Below, one piece after another: positions 1 to 4,512 of a DNA stretch of 5,651 nt. Position 1 is the first letter of the stretch, and every line of letters begins with the position of its first letter. The notes below the pieces were generated by a model. The model saw only the letters and a list, made by a program, of their open reading frames with translations, was not told where the DNA came from and made no database searches. The position numbers and the translations under genes are program-made. Source of the stretch: JBDSTZ01 sp039927975. Lineage in GTDB: Bacteria > Pseudomonadota > Gammaproteobacteria > Burkholderiales > Burkholderiaceae_D. The stretch is taken from positions 1 through 5,651 of the forward strand of contig JBDSTZ010000178.1 in the NCBI GenBank assembly GCA_039927975.1, in the 5' to 3' direction.

Positions 1-32
1 CTTCCACTTGCTTTCTCAGAAGGCAGCCCATT

Positions 33-88
33 GTGCGAAAAATTCTATCGTGAGTGTAAAAAAATGTAATGAATAATATTTTTCGCAC
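33..88. repeat. 11-bp inverted repeat with 34-base spacer
   Basis: GTGCGAAAAAT at 33-43 is exactly complementary, inverted, to ATTTTTCGCAC at 78-88. The right arm runs into the 8-bp palindrome GCACGTGC at 85-92. It could be a paired protein-binding site or the stem of a large hairpin; no transposase or target duplication supports reading it as the ends of a mobile element. Confidence 0.55.
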
Positions 89-95
89 GTGCTAT

Positions 96-122
96 TTTAT
101 TTATAGTGCAACGATAAATAAA
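96..122. repeat. 9-bp AT-rich inverted repeat
   Basis: TTTATTTAT (96-104) and ATAAATAAA (114-122) are perfect inverted copies around a 9-base spacer. The arms contain only A and T, so this is more plausible as a DNA-binding site or an easily melted region than as a stable RNA hairpin. No run of T follows that would make it a terminator. Confidence 0.5.
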
Positions 123-288
123 CGTCAATATTTTATGAATTTCGGCATTTTCGATCCGTTTTCGGCGGAGGATTTTTTGACCTGCCATGGCGACCCGTCG
201 GCAAAAATTCCCTGGAAAAAAAGGATAATCTATTTACTCCACACATATTTCCATAGAAAAATATGGTGGCCGAATAAACAATATGTGC

Positions 289-414
289 GGGGCGCCCCTG
301 AGCCAGGCCCGATCGGACCTGGCTTCGCACATGACGAATTTCCGACGATCGAATCGGCATCTCGATTCGCTCGCCCGGGAAAGCCTGAGCCGGTGGCAGA
401 GTGCACTGGCTCAG
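289..414 (+). promoter_or_regulatory. Structured leader: run of GC-rich hairpins
   Basis: Four dyads lie in tandem just upstream of the small secreted protein. They are: a perfect 10-bp palindrome GGGGCGCCCC (289-298); a hairpin with a 7-bp stem AGCCAGG/CCTGGCT (301-307/318-324) that continues after one mismatch with CC/GG around a GATC loop; a 7-bp stem CGAATCG/CGATTCG (350-356/363-369); and an 11-bp stem CTGAGCCGGTG/CACTGGCTCAG (385-395/404-414) with one G-T wobble and an 8-base loop. The last stem ends 30 bases before the GGAG ribosome site. None is followed by a T run, so they are not simple terminators. A structured 5' untranslated region or a small RNA is the inference; no known riboswitch family is recognised. 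Confidence 0.45.
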
Positions 415-443
415 ATAATCAAAGTGACTTTCTAACAATATCC

Positions 444-449
444 GGAGAC
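444..449 (+). promoter_or_regulatory. Ribosome binding site choosing ATG 454 over ATG 450
   Basis: GGAG at 444-447 is followed by two nearby ATGs in different frames. The first, at 450, is only 2 bases away, too close for initiation. The second, at 454, has a normal 6-base gap and opens the frame with a signal peptide, so it is the start used. Confidence 0.75.
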
Positions 450-453
450 ATGT

Positions 454-750
454 ATGAAAATTTTTTCCAACACCGCGTTGAAATCGATTTCGGCCGCCGC
501 CGCGCTGATGCTTTTTGCCAGCTCCGCCGCTTATGCTTCTTGCCAGTCCGATTGCGATGCCTATGCACAAGCCGAGGCAACGAAGGTAAGAGATAACGTC
601 TATTCTTCTGCACTGGCCAGCTGCCTGCACAGTGTCGGCCCCACCTATTCTTATTGCAGCCAGCTTGCCCAATCGTATGCGCAGAACGCGTACACCGGCG
701 TGTATAACAGCACCTATGCGAACTGCACAGCCACCAACTGTGGCGGCTAA
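454..750 (+). CDS. Small secreted six-cysteine protein, family not recognised
   Basis: A 98-residue protein of unknown function. Residues 1-28 form a clear Sec signal peptide: Lys near the start, an Ala/Leu-rich core (14-22) and a likely cut after AYA at 28. The mature part is about 70 residues, rich in Ser, Ala and Tyr (eight Tyr), slightly acidic, with no further membrane segment. Its six cysteines are at 30, 34, 57, 68, 91 and 96, giving spacings of 3, 22, 10, 22 and 4 residues, an almost mirror-symmetric pattern consistent with three disulfides formed after export. Residues 34-57 and 68-91 align without gaps as two 24-residue Cys-to-Cys modules with 9 identities (sharing AQ, A, VY, S and A), so an internal duplication is likely. 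Start chosen by GGAG at 444-447. It is a single-gene unit with its own terminator at 784-822. It could be a periplasmic or secreted structural, signalling or toxic peptide; the sequence does not decide. Confidence 0.8.
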   Translation: MKIFSNTALKSISAAAALMLFASSAAYASCQSDCDAYAQAEATKVRDNVYSSALASCLHSVGPTYSYCSQLAQSYAQNAYTGVYNSTYANCTATNCGG

Positions 751-783
751 CGCTCAGTCCCGTCCAGTCTGCGATTGATCGCG

Positions 784-822
784 AACTTGCAGCGGCGCAT
801 CATTGCCCGCTGCAAGTTTTTT
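784..822 (+). terminator. Rho-independent terminator of the six-cysteine gene
   Basis: A perfect 12-bp stem, AACTTGCAGCGG (784-795) with CCGCTGCAAGTT (807-818), closes an 11-base loop and runs into six T residues at 817-822. It lies 34 bases after the TAA stop at 748-750. Read on the minus strand the hairpin is not followed by a T run, so it should act mainly on plus-strand transcription, although the minus-strand gene ending at 895 converges on it. Confidence 0.92.
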
Positions 823-894
823 GCCCACACGCGCAGTCGTTTCGATCTAGCGGCAAGGCACCCGATGCGGCATCGAACCGCCCAAGTCCTTATC

Positions 895-1683
895 TCAAGG
901 CGCCACCACCGTCGCCTCCGCGACCACACTCCCCCGCTCCCGGACCACCAGTCCTTGTCCTTTGCCAGCGGCATTCACCGAAAACGCCACCCGAATATCG
1001 CGCCCCTTCATCGCGAAGTTATTTTCGCCGGTCGGATACAGGTCGAACTTCGCGCCGCCCGCCAGCGCCAGCAAGTGATTCCCCGACCGCGAGACGCTGA
1101 TCGCCATCCCATCCTTCGCCTTGTACTGTCCGCCCAGCGCGTCGAGCGCCGCCGGCGCCAGCTGAACTTCCGCCAGCGCGGCATCCAGCTGCACCGGCTT
1201 GTGGTCGTAACTGAGCACGCGCGCTACCTTCCAGACTCCGCTCTCCAACAGTAACAAGTGTGTAAACCGGGCCCGATCCTGCAACGATTCCGGCGCGCCA
1301 GGTCCATAACCATAGAACTGGTGATTGCCCTCCATCACCGCGCCGTACAGCTTCCCGCCGGCCATCATCGGATACACATGGACCGAATCGGCGATCGCCT
1401 CGCGCCGCACGCGCCTGCCTTGCGGGTTACCGCAGATGTTCTTTTCCATCGCGCTCTCGAACGCCTTACGGCCAATCATCTCGCCACCCTGGTCGTGATA
1501 GAACTCCAGCTCCTCCAGCGTCATCGGCAGCAGCTTCTTGATGTCGCATTTGTTGTACGCGTCCCAAAACACCTGATCGAATTGGCGCACCTCCGCCTCC
1601 CACCCTTGCGGCGCCCCTTGTGCGGCGGCGAAGGCGGGGACCAGCGAAGCGGCGATCACGGCGGACAGCAGAATTTTCTTCAT
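895..1683 (-). CDS. Exported NTF2-like (DUF4440-type) protein with C-terminal beta domain
   Basis: A 262-residue protein. The ATG at 1683 was chosen because it begins directly with a signal peptide (MKK followed by a hydrophobic stretch to about residue 21) and has a purine-rich AAGAAAG nine bases upstream; an in-frame ATG at 1692 has that site too close. Residues ~27-163 resemble the SnoaL/DUF4440 branch of the NTF2-like cone fold: WDAYNKCD (40-47), FYHDQGG (61-67), YGAVMEGNHQFYG (113-125) and WKVARVLSYDH (151-161). Residues ~175-256 (GGQY, a FDLYPTGENNF segment, then VAFSV) resemble the small beta domain often called DUF3471, found at the C-terminus of some beta-lactamase-like proteins. C46 and C84 are the only cysteines. 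Members of this fold include enzymes and pure ligand binders, so no reaction is assigned. It is convergent with the six-cysteine gene and divergent from the receptor; no clear promoter was found upstream. Confidence 0.8.
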   Translation of the reverse strand: MKKILLSAVIAASLVPAFAAAQGAPQGWEAEVRQFDQVFWDAYNKCDIKKLLPMTLEELEFYHDQGGEMIGRKAFESAMEKNICGNPQGRRVRREAIADSVHVYPMMAGGKLYGAVMEGNHQFYGYGPGAPESLQDRARFTHLLLLESGVWKVARVLSYDHKPVQLDAALAEVQLAPAALDALGGQYKAKDGMAISVSRSGNHLLALAGGAKFDLYPTGENNFAMKGRDIRVAFSVNAAGKGQGLVVRERGSVVAEATVVAP

Positions 1684-1701
1684 GTTTCTCATCTTTCTTG
1701 A

Positions 1702-1905
1702 AATGGGCACCTGGTAGTTGCCGTCTGTAAGGAACCCGACTTTATCGAGCGCGCCGCCGTCGACCTCACCCGTGCCGACGAATGGCACCGCAGGATGGAC
1801 AAGCGGTACCAAACGCCGACGAACGGGCACCGTCACAGCAGCGCTCCGGCGGCCTGCCCTCTCGATATCCCACCGACCACAAAAAAGAAATATTTGCACA
1901 TTTGA
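1702..1905 (+). pseudogene. Possible 3' remnant of a lost gene
   Basis: Between the two divergent genes, a plus-strand frame following a TGA at 1699-1701 reads NGHLVVAVCKEPDFIERA and then VDLTRADEWHRRMDKRYQTP, continuing to a TGA at 1903-1905. The first ~38 codons (1705-1818) have 30 ending in G or C, like the real genes nearby, and the composition is protein-like. There is no usable start codon or ribosome site at its head, and its left end runs into the start of the minus-strand gene, so it would be a broken C-terminal fragment. The family is not recognised. Its tail overlaps the proposed receptor promoter. Chance coding-like sequence in GC-rich DNA is a real alternative. Confidence 0.25.
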
Positions 1906-1921
1906 ATTCTGGTGTTATAGT
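1894..1921 (+). promoter_or_regulatory. Candidate extended -10 promoter for the TonB-dependent receptor
   Basis: TATAGT at 1916-1921 matches the sigma-70 -10 consensus at five of six positions and is preceded by TG at 1913-1914, one base away, as in extended -10 promoters. A weak -35, TTGCAC (1894-1899), sits 16 bases upstream. Transcription would begin near 1928, leaving a leader of about 47 bases before the receptor ATG. The local stretch is AT-rich compared with the flanking genes. Confidence 0.5.
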
Positions 1922-1935
1922 TCACTACAACACCA
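1910..1935. promoter_or_regulatory. Palindromic operator candidate over the receptor promoter
   Basis: The arm TGGTGTTATAG (1910-1920) pairs with CTACAACACCA (1925-1935) at 10 of 11 positions around the 4-base centre TTCA. It covers the -10 hexamer and the expected start of transcription, the usual position for a repressor site. The outer TGGT...ACCA ends recall sites of GntR-type regulators, but this is a resemblance only and the regulator is not in the window. Confidence 0.5.
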
Positions 1936-1974
1936 CAAAACGACTCACCAAAACCCCGATATCCAAGGCCCCAC

Positions 1975-4185
1975 ATGTCCTTTCTTCCGCAACGCCTGCT
2001 GCTCGCCACCGTCATCGCGTCGATCTTCGCCACCCCCGCCGGCTCCCAGACCATCGCCGCGCCGGCGCCCGTCAAGGCCGTCGCGCCAGTCGCGGCACCC
2101 GTCCAAAAAGTCGAAATCACCGGCAACAAAGACCAGTACGACCCGCGTCGCGACGACACCGCCTCGAAGATCGTCGTCACCCAGGAGGAAATCGTCAAGA
2201 ACGGCGACACCTCGCTGGCCGATGTCCTCAAGCGCCAGCCGGGCGTCACGGTCAGCGGCGGCAATGCCGGGCGCGGCGGCGGCGAGATCCGCATGCGCGG
2301 CCTCGGCGCCGGCTACACCCAGATCCTGCTCAACGGCGAAGCGGCGCCACCCGGCTTCACGCTCGACAACCTCTCACCCAACCAGGTTGAGCGCATCGAG
2401 ATCATGCGCTCCGCCTCGGCGGAATTCAGCACCCAGGCCATCGCCGGCACCGTCAACATGGTGCTCAAATCGAAGGTAGTCCCCGGCCAGCGCGAACTCA
2501 AGCTCACGCTGGAAGGCTCCAACATCTTCCTCTCGCCGATCGTCAACTACCAGGTCTCGGACAAGGTCGGCAAGCTGGCCTACACACTGTCGAGCAACCT
2601 GCGGCTGGTCAAGTTCAAGGCCGACCAGACCGTGGCCGACGATTCCTTCGACGCCGCCGGCCAGCAAACCCTCAAGCGCCGCGCCGACCAATCCCAGGAG
2701 GGCCGCTTCGCCAACCTCTCGCTGTCACCCCGGCTCATCTGGTCGCTCGACAATGGCGACACGCTGACCTCGCAAACTTTCGTCAACGCCACCGGCGTGC
2801 GCGTCGAGGCGGCTACCGACTGGGCCCAAAGCGGCCCGTCCGGGATCGCGAACCGCGCGAGCGAACGCATGCAATCGATCGGCAGCAATCCGGCGACCAT
2901 GTTGCGCACCGACCTGCAATGGGTCCACAAAACCGCCGGTGGCGGCAAGCTCGACACCAAGCTGGGCGTGAACGCCAGCCGTCGCCAGAGCGGCAACGCG
3001 CAGCAGGCCTACAATGACGACACGCAATTCATGGACCGCCGCACTGAAACCGAGGCCAAGGATCGCGGCGTCACGCTGGTGGGCAAGTTCTCCACCTCGG
3101 TGGTCAAGGACCACACCTTCGCCACCGGCTGGGATGCCGGCAGCGGCACCCGCGACGAAACCCGCGCCCAGTCCGAACTCCTGCCGACCGGCTACCAGCC
3201 ATCCAACCCCAATGGAAGCTTCAGCGCCACCATCAACCGGCTGGCCGTGTTCGCCCAGGACGAATGGAACGTCACGCCGAAATGGTCGGTCTACATGGGC
3301 GCGCGCTGGGAAACGCTGCAAACCAAAAGCGAAGGCAGCGATTTCAACCCCAGCAGCAGCCGCTACAGCGTGTTCAGTCCGCTCTTCCAGACTTTGTGGA
3401 AACTCCCCAACAGCAATAACGACCAGATCCGCATGGCGCTCACGCGCACCTATCGCGCGCCCGGCATCAATCGCCTGATTCCGCGCGGCGACACGGCGGT
3501 CAACAACAGCCAGATCGAACCGGATTCGCGCGGCAATCCTGCGCTCAAGCCGGAACTGGCGACCGGGCTCGACCTGTCGTACGAACATTTCTTCGGCGCC
3601 GGCGCGCTGGTGAGCGCATCGTTCTACGCCAAGCAGATCAAGGATGTCACGCGCACCGACGTCGTGTTTGTCGACGGCCGCTGGGTCTCGATGCCGGTCA
3701 ACGACGGCCACGCCAACACGCATGGCGTCGAGCTCGAAGCGAAGTTCCCGCTGCGGCAGTTTTTCAAGACCGGGCCGGCGATCGATCTGCGCGCCAACCT
3801 GTCGCGCAACTGGTCGTCGGTGGACAACGTGCCGGGGCCAGACAACCGCATCGCCAACCAGACGCCGATGTCGGCCAACTTCGGCCTCGAGTACAAGATG
3901 AACCCGGCATTCAACATGGGCGGCAGCTTCACCTACAAGTCCGGCGGACCGGTGCGTACCTCGAAGACCACCAGCGGCTACACCACCATCAAGCGTGAGA
4001 TGGATCTGTTCGGACTGTGGAAATTCGACGCCAAGAACCAGTTGCGTGTGTCGGCGGTCAATGTCCTCGCGCAGCCATTCGTCTCGATCACACGCTACGA
4101 TGATGACGCTTACGGCAGCCGCATCAACCGGGTCGATACGCCATTCACGGCGATGGTCCGGGTCACCTTTGAAAAGAAACTGTGA
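1975..4185 (+). CDS. TonB-dependent outer-membrane receptor
   Basis: A 736-residue receptor that would import a ligand across the outer membrane with energy from TonB-ExbB-ExbD. Residues 1 to ~25 are a signal peptide; an Ala/Pro/Val-rich linker (26-43) leads to a TonB-box-like VQKVEITG (43-50). The plug domain spans ~55-165, with the typical RMRGLGAGYTQILLNGE (106-122), LSPNQVERIEIMRS (133-146) and AEFSTQAIAGTVNMVLK (149-165). The rest is the 22-strand barrel, including FAQDEWNVTPKWS, TYRAPGINRLIPRGD and the family motif GNPALKPE near 520, ending MVRVTFEKKL. The terminal Leu is unusual, since most such barrels end in Phe or Trp. The ATG has AAGG 6 bases upstream. At 736 residues it is shorter than the 900-1000-residue receptors often linked to oligosaccharide uptake. 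The substrate is unknown; the following rhamnogalacturonan lyase suggests pectin fragments, but a siderophore or other ligand is possible. Confidence 0.93.
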   Translation: MSFLPQRLLLATVIASIFATPAGSQTIAAPAPVKAVAPVAAPVQKVEITGNKDQYDPRRDDTASKIVVTQEEIVKNGDTSLADVLKRQPGVTVSGGNAGRGGGEIRMRGLGAGYTQILLNGEAAPPGFTLDNLSPNQVERIEIMRSASAEFSTQAIAGTVNMVLKSKVVPGQRELKLTLEGSNIFLSPIVNYQVSDKVGKLAYTLSSNLRLVKFKADQTVADDSFDAAGQQTLKRRADQSQEGRFANLSLSPRLIWSLDNGDTLTSQTFVNATGVRVEAATDWAQSGPSGIANRASERMQSIGSNPATMLRTDLQWVHKTAGGGKLDTKLGVNASRRQSGNAQQAYNDDTQFMDRRTETEAKDRGVTLVGKFSTSVVKDHTFATGWDAGSGTRDETRAQSELLPTGYQPSNPNGSFSATINRLAVFAQDEWNVTPKWSVYMGARWETLQTKSEGSDFNPSSSRYSVFSPLFQTLWKLPNSNNDQIRMALTRTYRAPGINRLIPRGDTAVNNSQIEPDSRGNPALKPELATGLDLSYEHFFGAGALVSASFYAKQIKDVTRTDVVFVDGRWVSMPVNDGHANTHGVELEAKFPLRQFFKTGPAIDLRANLSRNWSSVDNVPGPDNRIANQTPMSANFGLEYKMNPAFNMGGSFTYKSGGPVRTSKTTSGYTTIKREMDLFGLWKFDAKNQLRVSAVNVLAQPFVSITRYDDDAYGSRINRVDTPFTAMVRVTFEKKL

Positions 4186-4221
4186 CGCGGAAGATTTGAC
4201 ATTCATGCAGTGAGAATAAAT

Positions 4222-4260
4222 GGGCTGCCCCGGCCGTTTCGTGGTCCGGTGCAGCCCTTT
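4222..4260 (+). terminator. Probable terminator of the receptor gene
   Basis: GGGCTGC (4222-4228) pairs with GCAGCCC (4251-4257). After one mismatch the stem continues with CCGG/CCGG (4230-4233/4246-4249), leaving a loop around GTTTCGTG. The hairpin is followed by TTTCTTCGT, a short and imperfect T tract. It lies 36 bases past the TGA stop of the receptor. Confidence 0.7.
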
Positions 4261-4455
4261 CTTCGTCCCCCAGCACCGCTCTGCCCCTCCTGCTTACGCC
4301 CTGGTGGCTGCCCCCCAAGCCGGCCCCATTCCCGTCGCCAGTCCACATCACTTGTTCCCGGATCAAGCCACTGAGCAGCCCGGAAACGCGCGCTCAAATT
4401 TTTCAAGTTGATCAGGAAAATGATTATTAACAGGCACTTGCGCACGATATGTGTT

Positions 4456-4479
4456 TTGTAAATATCAGATATGTACAAT
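4456..4479. promoter_or_regulatory. Palindrome and candidate -10 upstream of the lyase
   Basis: TTGTAAATAT (4456-4465) pairs with ATATGTACAA (4469-4478) at 9 of 10 positions around a 3-base centre, 35 bases before the lyase start codon. TACAAT at 4474-4479, five of six matches to a -10 element, overlaps the right arm, but no good -35 is in place. An alternative -10, TATAAA at 4490-4495, would leave almost no leader before the GGAG site. A repressor or activator site for the lyase is inferred. It does not resemble the receptor palindrome at 1910-1935. Confidence 0.45.
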
Positions 4480-4512
4480 CCGAATTTCTTATAAAACAAC
4501 AACGGAGAAGAC

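Larger units (their letters stand above)
1..453. other. Intergenic region, AT-rich then structured
   Basis: No convincing gene is present here. Reading frames that cross the stretch have no ribosome site, recognisable motif or codon bias like the later genes. The first ~290 bases are clearly richer in A/T than the rest of the window and hold several inverted repeats: 33-43 with 78-88, 96-104 with 114-122, and 242-249 with 280-287. The last part (289-414) is GC-rich and folds into successive hairpins. The promoter of the small gene at 454 should lie in this region, but no -35/-10 pair stands out. The end of any gene to the left lies outside the window. Confidence 0.7.
4186..4512. other. Intergenic region between receptor and lyase
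   Basis: No gene is seen in these 327 bases. The left part holds the receptor terminator (4222-4260). A C-rich stretch follows, with no recognisable content. A weak second hairpin, TGAGC/GCTCA (4372-4376/4392-4396), ends next to AAATTTTTC and might assist termination. From about 4396 the sequence turns AT-rich and carries the palindrome at 4456-4478 and the ribosome site of the lyase. The separation argues that the lyase has its own promoter rather than being co-transcribed with the receptor. Confidence 0.7.

Noticed and set aside
301..324. Hairpin AGCCAGG/CCTGGCT considered as a terminator of an upstream gene
   Set aside because: No T tract follows on either strand and no gene is seen ending before it, so it was kept as part of the structured leader.
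69..596. Open plus-strand frame of 175 codons crossing the AT-rich region and the small gene, with a possible TTG start at 177 after GGAGG
   Set aside because: It overlaps the well-supported six-cysteine gene in another frame, has no recognisable motif or signal, and its codon use does not resemble the other genes.
133..672. Open minus-strand frame of 179 codons
   Set aside because: It lies opposite the leader hairpins and the six-cysteine gene, reads as low-complexity basic sequence and has no ribosome site.
775..1701. Two plus-strand frames (775-1254 and 1258-1701) opposite the NTF2-like gene
   Set aside because: Both are Arg/His/Pro-rich shadow translations, with no signal or motif; the minus strand carries the conserved-looking protein.
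1684..1899. 72-residue N-terminal extension of the NTF2-like protein to an ATG at 1899
   Set aside because: It would bury the signal peptide starting at 1683 in the middle of the protein and cover the divergent promoter region; the ATG at 1683 has a suitable purine-rich site upstream.
2725..4206. Long minus-strand frame of 493 codons opposite the receptor
   Set aside because: It is a mirror frame of a GC-rich gene: repetitive Arg/Val/Ala/Gly/His composition without domain motifs, while the plus strand encodes a clear receptor.
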